Positions 16,922-25,057 of a DNA stretch of 64,000 nucleotides are shown here, one piece after another. The DNA lies in NCBI GenBank assembly GCA_017644045.1, contig JAEPMI010000004.1, positions 516,014-580,013 of the forward strand, in the 5' to 3' direction. The position numbers and the translations under genes were made by a program. Source of the stretch: Deltaproteobacteria bacterium (GTDB taxonomy: Bacteria > Myxococcota_A > Polyangia > Polyangiales > Houyiibacteriaceae). Numbering within the stretch: the stretch's first letter is position 1; every line of letters begins with the position of its first letter. Below the pieces are notes generated by a model. The model had not been told where the DNA came from, searched no databases, and worked only from the letters and a program-made list of their open reading frames with translations.

Positions 16922-18637
16922 GTGCTGTCTCGCTTTTGGTATTTCTTGATCGCGGCGCTGGCTGGCGCCGGCATCGCTGCGGCCTATGTGGCGCAGGAGT
17001 CGGTCGACCGTCAGCGCTCGCTCCGGGTCGACGAGCAGCTCAGCCGAGACCGGGCCGAGCTCGAGCTCTGGCTGCGCTACGACGCGCGTGAGCGGCTCGA
17101 TGGGATCGCCCCGATGGCCGCGCACGGCGACGTGCGCAACGCCCTCCAGCAGGCGACCACCCGCCGCGGCCGGCCCCTCGACGACGAGGTGCGCGACCGA
17201 TTGGGCACGACCCTCGCGCGGCTGAACCAGCAGCTGCAGGAGTCGGCTGCCCAGCTGCTCTTCGCGGTCGACGACGAGGGTGAGATCGTCGCGCAGCTCG
17301 GCGGCAGCACCCCGCCCGCGGGCGCGGGTCTCGCCGAGTTCCCGGTCGTCCGTCGCGCGCTCGACGGCTACACCACCGACGACTTCTGGATCTACAACGA
17401 CGCGCTCTACCGCGTGGCCGCCCGACCGGTGATCGACCAGGGCCGCTACGTCGGTGCGATCGTCCACTGCGTCGAGGTGGACAACACACTCGCGGAGCGT
17501 CTCTCGACCCGCATCCCCGGCGCGAGCCTCGGGTTCTTCATGCGCGAGAGCCTCATCGCCGGCCACGCTGCCAGCGTCACCGGAGCGCCCGGCGACCAGC
17601 TCATGGAGTCGGGCACGGCGGAGGCCCTCGGCGCGATGGACGAGGACGGCAAGACCGAGCCGCTCGACCTCGGCGAGAACGCGAGGGGCATCTACTCGTT
17701 CGTGCATGGCACCGCCCGCGACTCGGACGTCGGCTACGTGATCGCCCGACCCCTGGCGGTCATGGGCTCGCCGCTGCAGCTCTTCCAGAAGACCGACGAC
17801 GAGGTCATGGGGAAGATCTTCTGGCCGGTGGTGGTCGGCATCCCCTTCCTGCTCGGCCTGCTCGGCGTGTTCTTCCTCTGGCTCGAGCGTGACCGGCCGC
17901 TGAAGGCGTTCCGGACCGCCGTCGGCAAGCTCGGCAAGGGTGAGATCCAGCGGCTGAACGAGGGCGAGATGCGCGGTCCCTTCCGCAGGATCGGAGCGGA
18001 CCTCAACGAGGGGCTCGAGAAGGTCGCTGGCACTGGCATGAGTGCCGAGAAGAAGAAGGCGGCCGATCTCGATCAGATCCTCGGGCCCTCTGGAGGCGAG
18101 AAGAAGGGTGGCGGTGGCTACTTCGGCTTCGCCGACGATGGCCAGGACGATGGTGCTGACGACCTCGGCTTCGCGCCGCCCGCCGCGGCGCCCTCCCCCG
18201 TCGCGAAGGCTCCGCCTGCGTCGCCGCCGGCGGCCCCCCCTCCGATGGCGCCCCCGAAGGCACCGCCCGCGCCGCCGGCTGCCCCACCCTTGGCGCCACC
18301 GAGGGCGGCCACTCCCGAACCGCCGATGCCGGATCCCTACGGGGACGACGACGAGGAAGACGGCGCGACGATGGTCGCTCAGGTGCCCGAGGAGCTCCTC
18401 GCGGCCGCGGCCGAGCAAGACGACGAGCAGCGACACTTCCGCGAGGTCTACGAGGAGTTCGTGGAGATGAAGCGCAAGTGCGGCGAAGCGACTGCCGGCC
18501 TCACCTTCCTCAAGTTCTCCGGAACGCTTCGGAAGAACAAGGAAGCGATCGTGCAGAAGCATGGCGTCAAGGACGTCCGCTTCACGGTCTACGAGAAGAA
18601 CGGCAAGGCCGCGCTCAAGGCCACCCCGGTCAAGTAG
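16922..18637 (+). CDS. MXAN_5187-like membrane sensor protein
   Basis: A 571-residue protein from the GTG at 16922, preceded by ACGGAGAAG. A first transmembrane helix (FWYFLIAALAGAGIAAAYV) is followed by an extracytoplasmic sensor domain of about 240 residues (double-Cache-like, with VVRRALDGYTTDDFWIYNDA), a second helix (FWPVVVGIPFLLGLLGVFFL) and a HAMP-like linker. Then come a long Pro/Ala-rich segment and a conserved C-terminal domain (HFREVYEEFVEMKRKCGEAT to the end). The overall plan matches proteins I know as the MXAN_5187 family of Myxococcota. There is no kinase or methyl-accepting domain, so the output is unknown. An extended frame to an upstream start at 16865 overlaps the previous gene and is less likely. 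Confidence 0.8.
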   Translation: MLSRFWYFLIAALAGAGIAAAYVAQESVDRQRSLRVDEQLSRDRAELELWLRYDARERLDGIAPMAAHGDVRNALQQATTRRGRPLDDEVRDRLGTTLARLNQQLQESAAQLLFAVDDEGEIVAQLGGSTPPAGAGLAEFPVVRRALDGYTTDDFWIYNDALYRVAARPVIDQGRYVGAIVHCVEVDNTLAERLSTRIPGASLGFFMRESLIAGHAASVTGAPGDQLMESGTAEALGAMDEDGKTEPLDLGENARGIYSFVHGTARDSDVGYVIARPLAVMGSPLQLFQKTDDEVMGKIFWPVVVGIPFLLGLLGVFFLWLERDRPLKAFRTAVGKLGKGEIQRLNEGEMRGPFRRIGADLNEGLEKVAGTGMSAEKKKAADLDQILGPSGGEKKGGGGYFGFADDGQDDGADDLGFAPPAAAPSPVAKAPPASPPAAPPPMAPPKAPPAPPAAPPLAPPRAATPEPPMPDPYGDDDEEDGATMVAQVPEELLAAAAEQDDEQRHFREVYEEFVEMKRKCGEATAGLTFLKFSGTLRKNKEAIVQKHGVKDVRFTVYEKNGKAALKATPVK

Positions 18638-18672
18638 CGGCAGCGGTCGCCGGCTACGGCCTCCACAAAATC

Positions 18673-18702
18673 GAAGAGCCAACCCGTGAGGGCTGGCTCT
18701 TC
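18673..18702. terminator. Strong hairpin downstream of MXAN_5187-like gene
   Basis: The arms GAAGAGCCAACCC and GGGCTGGCTCTTC pair over 13 positions with one A-C mismatch around a GTGA loop. The hairpin starts 35 bp after the stop codon. No run of T follows on the plus strand, so it may act as a weak intrinsic or Rho-assisted terminator, or as a 3' stabiliser. Confidence 0.6.
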
Positions 18703-18709
18703 TGAGTCC

Positions 18710-18918
18710 GTACCGTTTGGAACGTGGGGTTATTTGGAGTCGAACCCCTACTTGTTCAGTAGGTGGGAGTCTGTTTCACCCGCTTCAGGCTTCCCAGTGA
18801 TGATTGCTGGGCCTGCACACCACGGGCGATGAAACCCCCTGTTCGACCTGGTCAGGGATTCACTACTCCTCCTCACGGAACCTACAGAGGGACATGGCTG
18901 TATTCTAGCAAACGGGAC
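18710..18918. ncRNA. Candidate structured RNA, family not identified
   Basis: This gene-free stretch of about 209 nt is less GC-rich than its surroundings and folds on paper as a closed structure. Its ends pair (CCGTTTG at 18713-18719 with CAAACGG at 18909-18915, extended by GT/AC outside one mismatch). Inside are hairpins GGGGTT/AACCCC (18726-18748), CCTACT/AGTAGG (18747-18763, alternative with the first), CAGGC-CCAG/CTGG-GCCTG (18786-18815), CCCTG/CAGGG (18837-18857) and TACAG/CTGTA near 18885-18904. Size and closed ends would suit a 6S-type RNA, but I cannot find the defining bubble sequences, nor the signatures of RNase P, tmRNA, SRP or a cobalamin riboswitch. The strand is unknown. Hairpins flank it on both sides. 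Confidence 0.45.
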
Positions 18919-18920
18919 CT

Positions 18921-18944
18921 ACCCCTGCCATAGCGGGCGGGGGT
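18921..18944. terminator. GC-rich hairpin at the 3' end of the def-fmt operon
   Basis: ACCCCTGCC (18921-18929) pairs with GGCGGGGGT (18936-18944) across nine positions with one G-T pair and a six-base loop. It abuts the stop codon of the minus-strand adenosyltransferase gene and separates it from the structured RNA region. Its symmetry allows action in both directions; no T tract follows. Confidence 0.55.
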
Positions 18945-19492
18945 TCAGTGACTCCCGGAAGTCCACGGAACGTCGGCCACGCCGGCCCGGTGGTTGGTCA
19001 CGCGGGCGAGGACGAAGAGCAGGTCGCTCAGCCGATTCAGGTAGTGCACGATCAACTCGCGCACCTCGGTCTGGCCTGCCAACGCGACCACTCGTCGCTC
19101 GGCGCGACGGGTCACCGTCCGGCCCACGTGGAGCTGGGCCGCTGCCGGGCAACCGCCCGGTAGGATGAAGGTCTTCAGCGGTTCGAGCTCTTGCTCGAAG
19201 GTGTCGATCGCCTTCTCCAGGACGACCACGTCGGGCTCCTTCACGTGGGGCATGGCCGACGCCTTCGAACCCGGCGCCTGGGCCAGCTCCGCGCCGACGT
19301 CGAAGAGCTTTGCCTGGATGGTGTCCAGCAGCTCGTCCATGTCCGCATCCAGGCCGACTGCGCGCGCGACGCCGATCTGAGCGTTCAGCTCGTCCACGTC
19401 GCCGTAGGCTTCGACACGGGGATCGGCCTTGGACACGCGCGCCCCGCCGAAGAGGCCCGTCTCACCACCGTCGCCGGTCTTCGTATAGATCT

Positions 19493-19496
<4 letters not shown>
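18945..19496 (-). CDS. Cob(I)alamin (cob(I)yrinate) adenosyltransferase, PduO type
   Basis: A 183-residue enzyme that transfers the adenosyl group of ATP to cob(I)alamin, giving coenzyme B12. The N-terminal MKIYTKTGDGGETGLFGG is the ATP-binding signature of the PduO family, followed by RVEAYGDVDELNAQIG (about 27-42) and the C-terminal helix LNRLSDLLFVLAR with family residues Arg and Asp. The length fits. The ATG overlaps the fmt stop, and the gene is last in the def-fmt operon. No other cobalamin biosynthesis genes are nearby, so it probably serves a B12-dependent mutase or reductase encoded elsewhere. Confidence 0.95.
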
Positions 19497-20434
<938 letters not shown>

Positions 20435-20456
20435 GTTGCCTCTCTGAAGTTGGACG

Positions 20457-20966
20457 TCAGGCGGCGGGCTGCCGCTTGGACATCGCGCGGTGCAGGAGCC
20501 GGCGGCGAAGCACTCCGAGCCGGTCGATCATCAGCTTGCCGTCGAGGTGATCGTTCTCGTGCTGGATCGCGATGGCGAGAAGACCGTCGGCCTCGAGCTC
20601 GAACTCGGACCCATCGACGTCCTTGGCCTTCACCCGCACCCACTCGGCACGCTCGATCTCTTCGCGCGCGCCGGGGAAGGAGAGGCAGCCCTCGTCGAAG
20701 AGGCACTCACCGCGCTTCTCGAGGATCTCCGGGTTGATGAACACGCGGAGGTCGCTGGGCTCCTCGTCGTCGGTGGCCACGTCGATGATGAAGATCCGCT
20801 TCGACACGCCGATCTGCGGGGCCGCGAGGCCCACACCGGGCGCGGCATACATCGTCTCTGCCATGTCCTCGACGAGCTCCTGGAGCTCGGGGCCGAAGTC
20901 GGTGACGGGCTCCCCAGGGGTCCGGAGGCGCTTGTCGGGGTAGTGGAGGATCGGGCGGATAGCCAT
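20457..20966 (-). CDS. def: Peptide deformylase
   Basis: A 169-residue metallo-hydrolase that removes the formyl group from nascent proteins. All three signature motifs are present: GVGLAAPQIG (44-53), EGCLSFPG with the metal ligand Cys94, and QHENDHLDG with His136, catalytic Glu137 and His140. An AAGGAAG site precedes the ATG by about 4 nt. It heads the def-fmt-adenosyltransferase operon on the minus strand. Its promoter must lie in 20967-21100, which is also upstream of the plus-strand transposase gene. Confidence 0.97.
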   Translation of the reverse strand: MAIRPILHYPDKRLRTPGEPVTDFGPELQELVEDMAETMYAAPGVGLAAPQIGVSKRIFIIDVATDDEEPSDLRVFINPEILEKRGECLFDEGCLSFPGAREEIERAEWVRVKAKDVDGSEFELEADGLLAIAIQHENDHLDGKLMIDRLGVLRRRLLHRAMSKRQPAA

Positions 20967-21098
20967 GGACTTCCTTACTTAACGCCGCGAAGCCGCCTCG
21001 ACAAGCGCACCGCTGGATACCCCAGAGCACGACGCGGGATCCGACCGAGGTTGACCCGCTATTGACGCTGCACGACCGAATCCCCCGCGATTTCGGGA

Positions 21099-21147
21099 CT
21101 GGCGGCCGCCACCTCAAATTGGCGGAGCCGCCGGCGGACGCCGCCAG
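21099..21147. repeat. Nested palindrome (REP-like) upstream of the transposase
   Basis: CTGGCGGCCGCC (21099-21110) pairs with GGCGGACGCCGCCAG (21133-21147) apart from a 3-nt bulge, and the interval contains a second hairpin GGCGGAGCCGCC (21121-21132). The result is a cloverleaf-like or cruciform structure about 60 bp before the start of the Y1-type transposase. RAYT proteins recognise such GC-rich imperfect palindromes, so this may be the cognate element. No second copy was found in the window. Confidence 0.5.
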
Positions 21148-21204
21148 AAACCCCGCAAAGTGAGCTGGGGTCGCCTCGGCAGGCTTCTTGCGACTTCCCG
21201 ACAC

Positions 21205-22125
21205 ATGACCCGTCGGAGATACGTCGCCCCAGGTCGGGTGACCTGCAACGACCGACGCACGACGCATCGGCACTATCTCTTCACGCCCGACGCCGAAAGG
21301 CGGATGGAGCAGATCTTCTGGTACTGCCTCGCCGTCAGCGCAAAGAAGTACGGCATCGTGGTGCACGTGGCCGTGCTGATGTCGACGCACTTTCACTATG
21401 TGGTGACCGACGTCCTCGGGAAACTTCCCGCCTTCCGCCAGGAGTTCCATCGGATGCTCGCGATGTGCACCAAGGAATTCCGTGACTGGCCGGAGGAAGT
21501 CCTGAGCAAGGCCCCCACCGGCGAGCACGAGCCCCTCACCCCGAAGGCGCTGGTTCGCCAGATGGCGTATGCGATCGCGAACCCCTCGGCCGCCGGGGCC
21601 GTTCGGTACAGCAAGGATTGGCCGGGCGCGAAGACCTTGGTGAGCGATATCGGCAGCCGAGTGGTGACGATGGAGCGCCCCGACTACTACCTCGACGAGC
21701 ACAACGAGGACTGGCCGGACGTGGCGACGCTGCCCATCGAGATGCCCGACATGCTCATCGAGGCCTACGGCAGCGTCGAGGCCGCGCGAGCGGAGATCGC
21801 CAAGGAAGTCTCGCGGCTCGAGCACGAGGCTCGGCAGAAGCTCGAGGCGGAAGGCCGTTCGTTCATGGGTGCGCGGCGGGTGCTTCGCATCCACCACACA
21901 CATCGGGCGTCCAGTCGTGAAGAGTTCGGCGCCAGGAACCCGATGTTCGCGGCGGCGGGCGACATCGCAGCACTACGAGCAGCGATTCGCGTGCGCCGGA
22001 CGTTCGACCACGAGTACGACATGGCTCTCGCCAAGTGGACCTCGGGTGAGCGCAAGGTCGTCTTCCCCGCGGGTACCTGGTGGATGCGTGTTCACCATGG
22101 AGTTCGCTGTCACCCACCGCCGTGA
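21205..22125 (+). CDS. REP-associated tyrosine transposase (Y1/TnpA-like)
   Basis: A protein of about 306 residues of the IS200-like Y1 family. It contains the HUH metal site in VAVLMSTHFHYVVTD and the catalytic tyrosine helix MAYAIANPSAAGAV, which corresponds to the Tyr-x-x-x-Asn-Pro motif of RAYT enzymes. The family cuts and joins single-stranded DNA at palindromic REP sequences and is usually single copy rather than a mobile insertion sequence. I prefer the ATG at 21205 (MTRRRYVAPG), although the frame is open from 21160. A nested palindrome lies upstream and a hairpin at 22147 downstream. The long C-terminal region after about residue 190 is less conserved. Confidence 0.88.
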   Translation: MTRRRYVAPGRVTCNDRRTTHRHYLFTPDAERRMEQIFWYCLAVSAKKYGIVVHVAVLMSTHFHYVVTDVLGKLPAFRQEFHRMLAMCTKEFRDWPEEVLSKAPTGEHEPLTPKALVRQMAYAIANPSAAGAVRYSKDWPGAKTLVSDIGSRVVTMERPDYYLDEHNEDWPDVATLPIEMPDMLIEAYGSVEAARAEIAKEVSRLEHEARQKLEAEGRSFMGARRVLRIHHTHRASSREEFGARNPMFAAAGDIAALRAAIRVRRTFDHEYDMALAKWTSGERKVVFPAGTWWMRVHHGVRCHPPP

Positions 22126-22146
22126 GCGGGAACGAAGACGGCTCAT

Positions 22147-22175
22147 CGCACGCTGATCGACGGCATCGGCGTGCG
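22147..22175 (+). terminator. Hairpin after the transposase gene
   Basis: CGCACGC (22147-22153) pairs with GCGTGCG (22169-22175) around a 15-nt loop and is followed by TTCTT. It starts 21 bp after the stop codon of the transposase gene, where an intrinsic terminator is expected. Confidence 0.5.
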
Positions 22176-22480
22176 TTCTTGCGTTCGCCTCGCGACTACC
22201 GGCGCTCCGGTCCCGGTTTCAGCGGCCGGTTCTCGCCTCGATGGCCAAATCTGCGTCGGCCGACTGAGCAGTGAGCCCTCCAACGGTCGCGTCGGCGTCT
22301 GCGAGTCACTAGTTGATTGTACGGAAAGCCCCTGTAGCCCGCGCCAACCTCGGTCGGCTCTTCCCCGGTCGGCTCTTCCCGCGGTCGCGGTCGGCTCTTC
22401 CCGCGGTCGGATCGTCCTCGTCCCGCGCCTCGGTCGCGGCTGCGTCAGTTGGGTCCGGGCTTCGGATGGAGTGGTGCGGG
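22176..22480. other. Gene-free stretch between transposase and lipoprotein gene
   Basis: About 305 bp without a credible gene. The small open frames here do not show biased codon use or any recognisable motif. The stretch holds the short tandem repeat described separately and a less GC-rich patch around 22300-22330 (CACTAGTTGATTGTACGG). It may be debris left by past REP or transposase activity. I see no promoter or RNA signature that I can support. Confidence 0.5.
22351..22402 (+). repeat. 15-bp tandem repeat, three copies
   Basis: The unit CGGTCGGCTCTTCCC occurs back to back at 22351-22365 and 22366-22380, and a third time at 22388-22402 after a 7-bp spacer GCGGTCG. A partial GCGGTCGG follows. 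The copies are identical. The spacing is too short and the number too small for CRISPR. Confidence 0.85.
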
Positions 22481-23020
22481 TCACTCGTTGGTGAAGCGGG
22501 TGACCAGGGCCTCGAGGGCGAGCTTGACCCGCTGGAGGCGGGCGCGGTCCTGGCTGTACTCCCAGATGCTCGACTCCCCGCCGTCCACGGTCAGGACCAG
22601 CCGGGTTCGGCTGTCGTCGACCCGGCCGAGGGCGTCTTCGTCCGCTTGCTGGTCCCAGGCCTCGAGGCGGAAGAGGAGCGCCGCGAGCTCGCGCACGGCC
22701 TCGACCGAGACGGTGCCCCGTTCGGTGAGGTCGGCCTCGCCGGCGTCGTCCTCGGGCTCGCCGATGAGGGTCTCGGGAGCGTCGAGGGCCGGCGCGAAGC
22801 CGGGGCGCCAGCGCCGACGAACGAGGGTGCCGTCGCGCTCGAGCTCGATGCGCTGGCCGCCCATGACGGAGCTGCGCTCGTCATAGACCAACCGGATCGG
22901 CACCGGGAGCGCCTCGGCCGCCTTCACCGCTTCGAGAGTCTCCTCGACCGGATGGGCGCAGCCGACGAACACGCCGAGCGCGAGCAGTCCCAGAGCAGAC
23001 GGACGAACGAAGGCGCGCAT
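22481..23020 (-). CDS. Lipoprotein of unknown function
   Basis: A protein of about 179 residues from the ATG at 23020. MRAFVRPSALGLLALGVFVGCAHP has a lipobox with Cys in GC-A. The mature domain is compact and beta-rich (VPIRLVYDERSSVMGG, then RIELERDGTLVRRRWRPG) and ends in a helix (RLQRVKLALEALVTRFTNE). It contains no motif I know. The open frame starts 15 nt further upstream at 23035; the chosen start gives the better signal peptide. It is 44 bp downstream of the large membrane protein gene on the same strand and may be co-transcribed. Confidence 0.75.
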   Translation of the reverse strand: MRAFVRPSALGLLALGVFVGCAHPVEETLEAVKAAEALPVPIRLVYDERSSVMGGQRIELERDGTLVRRRWRPGFAPALDAPETLIGEPEDDAGEADLTERGTVSVEAVRELAALLFRLEAWDQQADEDALGRVDDSRTRLVLTVDGGESSIWEYSQDRARLQRVKLALEALVTRFTNE

Positions 23021-23064
23021 GGCTCTCGATACCATACGCGCCCTCGGTCGAGAAAAGGCCGGCG

Positions 23065-24972
23065 TCAGAAGTTGTTGGTGCCGTTGCGGAGGTTCTCCAG
23101 CGCCTCGCGCAGCTCCGGGGAGAGGCCGTCGAGGCCGTCACCGAGGCCGCCGAGCCCACCGCTGGGCGGGGGCGGCGGGCGGTTCGTCTCGGCGGCCGCC
23201 TGCTGGAAGGCCGCCGAGCCCGGCTTGAAGAAGGTCATCCGCAGCCGCGAGGAGAGCTGGTCGAACGCCCGGCTCGCCATGGTCGCGTAGACGAGACCCT
23301 CGGAGGGACCGCCGCCGACGCCACCGTAGGTGTCGTAGGAGACCGTGAAGCGCTGCGGCGGCTCGACCGGCATGCTGAAGCGGAACTCGTTGGGCACGCC
23401 GGGGATCTTCATGGAGACGTCGAAGTCGACGTGGATGCCGACGAACTGCCGGTTGTCGGTCTCGTCGACGTAGATCGCACCCGAGGGCTGGACCACGTAG
23501 GAGACGTTCACGGTCGGCACCACGGGCTCGGGCGCGCCGGGCGCGATGCGGCCCGCGTGCTCGAGGCTCATGACGTCGTTGGGGAAGACCGCGCCGAAGC
23601 CGCGCGAGAGCACGTCGGTGACGGTCTGCTCACGACGAGCCGAGGCGTCCTGCGTGAAGTGCGGCGCGATCGGGATGATCGCCTCGTGGCGCGACCGGAG
23701 CTCGGTGTCCATCGACGCGAGCGCCTCGGTCGAGGGCGGGTTGAATCGGACCTTCACCGGCGGCGAGTCGTTGGTCTCGAGCCACGCGAGGAGCGCCTCC
23801 ATGAACTGGAGCATCGAGGGGTCGCTGGTGTTCGCCTGCGACATGAAGGACGCCTTCACCTGCTCGAAGCGCTGGTGAATGACGTCGCGCGCCTGCGGGA
23901 CCTGCACGGCGTTCGGGTAGTCGCGCACGAAGTCGCGGAGCGCGGTGACGGTGCCGGTGCGCTGCGCCTCGGCGAAGGCCGCGGCGGGCAGATGGACGTT
24001 CGCGACCTCTTCGGCGTGGGAGCCATCGCCGTTCATGTACTCGCGGAGGGCGTAGACGTCCCCGTTCGCGACGGCGTCGGCGAAGGCCTCCTCGTCGCTG
24101 AGGTGGTTGCGGACCAGGAAGGTCGGCACGGCGAGAATGGCGAAGGCGAGCGCGCTGACCGAGGACCACTTGAGCCAGGCGGGGATGCCGCCGGCGAGCG
24201 GACCGTCGGTCGCGTGGGCGGCGACCTGCGCCATCTGCTGCGGATCGTCCAAGAGGCCATGGACCCGGGCCTCGAGGAAGGGATCGAGATCGGCCATCGC
24301 GGCGATGTCGCCGGCCTGCGCGGCGGCACGCAGACGCTGCTGGTCGCCCTGCAGCTGGTCGAGAATGGTCTGCGCCTTCATGCGGTTGAAGACGCTGAAC
24401 GCCTCGGTCCGACCACCGTCGAAGATGAAGCGGATGTCCGTGCGGACGTAGCCCCCGTTCTGGTGCTGGTGGACCACGTCGATGCGGGCGACCCGACCCA
24501 TCGGGAGCATCTCGAGCGTGTCGCCCGTCGCGATGACGACATCGGTCGGGAAGACGAAGCGGCCCCGGCGATAGGGGATGCGCTTGTCGAGGCTCACCCG
24601 ACGCCAGATGGCGAGGATGCCGTAGCCCATGACCCAGAACCCGACCATGTACGCGACGAGGAAGCCGAACGACTGACGCGGACGCCAGTAGCGGCCGTAG
24701 TCGTCCATCATCATCGCGAAGAGGCCGAAGGCCACGCCGAGGATGAAGAGGACCCAGAGCACGATGGCTCCGGTCTTCATCGTCGTGGTCTGCAGCGCAG
24801 GCGACGGTCGCCCGGTCCCCTTCACCGCGGCGATGAAGCGCTCGCGCGAGGGCGCGGGGAGCGCGTTGAAGGGCACCTTCCGGACCGTGGGCGGAGGTCC
24901 GGAGGGAGGAGGAGCGGCGCCGCCGCCGCCGCCCGACGAGGTGTGGCCGTAGCCTTGATTCTGAGGGTCCAT
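23065..24972 (-). CDS. Large membrane protein with Gly/Pro-rich N-terminus, unknown function
   Basis: A 635-residue protein. The first 35 residues are Gly/Pro/Ser-rich. Two transmembrane helices follow (TGAIVLWVLFILGVAFGLFAM and FGFLVAYMVGFWVMGYGILAIW), then a cytoplasmic PH-like beta domain (VFPTDVVIATGDTLEMLPMG), and a third helix (WSSVSALAFAILAVPTFLV). A long soluble domain of about 350 residues and a Gly/Pro tail end the protein. No catalytic motif is visible. The topology places the large C-terminal domain on the far side of the membrane from the PH-like part. It lies divergent from the MMPL exporter (85 bp) and upstream of the lipoprotein gene. Confidence 0.78.
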   Translation of the reverse strand: MDPQNQGYGHTSSGGGGGAAPPPSGPPPTVRKVPFNALPAPSRERFIAAVKGTGRPSPALQTTTMKTGAIVLWVLFILGVAFGLFAMMMDDYGRYWRPRQSFGFLVAYMVGFWVMGYGILAIWRRVSLDKRIPYRRGRFVFPTDVVIATGDTLEMLPMGRVARIDVVHQHQNGGYVRTDIRFIFDGGRTEAFSVFNRMKAQTILDQLQGDQQRLRAAAQAGDIAAMADLDPFLEARVHGLLDDPQQMAQVAAHATDGPLAGGIPAWLKWSSVSALAFAILAVPTFLVRNHLSDEEAFADAVANGDVYALREYMNGDGSHAEEVANVHLPAAAFAEAQRTGTVTALRDFVRDYPNAVQVPQARDVIHQRFEQVKASFMSQANTSDPSMLQFMEALLAWLETNDSPPVKVRFNPPSTEALASMDTELRSRHEAIIPIAPHFTQDASARREQTVTDVLSRGFGAVFPNDVMSLEHAGRIAPGAPEPVVPTVNVSYVVQPSGAIYVDETDNRQFVGIHVDFDVSMKIPGVPNEFRFSMPVEPPQRFTVSYDTYGGVGGGPSEGLVYATMASRAFDQLSSRLRMTFFKPGSAAFQQAAAETNRPPPPPSGGLGGLGDGLDGLSPELREALENLRNGTNNF

Positions 24973-25057
24973 GGCGCCTCATACGCTACCAGGGTGGACA
25001 TCTTCCCGAAACGGCCTTGGCGGAGAACCTCGCTCGCCGTGAAGGCTGTCCGCAGCC

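Noticed and set aside
18710-18918. Cobalamin riboswitch, tmRNA, SRP RNA or RNase P RNA as identity of the structured RNA
   Set aside because: The adenosyltransferase gene is read away from it, so a riboswitch would be on the wrong side. The tag frame and CCA end of tmRNA, the GGAAG loop of SRP RNA and the P4 sequences of RNase P were not found.
22351-22402. CRISPR array
   Set aside because: Three 15-bp direct repeats with 0 and 7 bp between them do not have spacers, and no cas gene is present.
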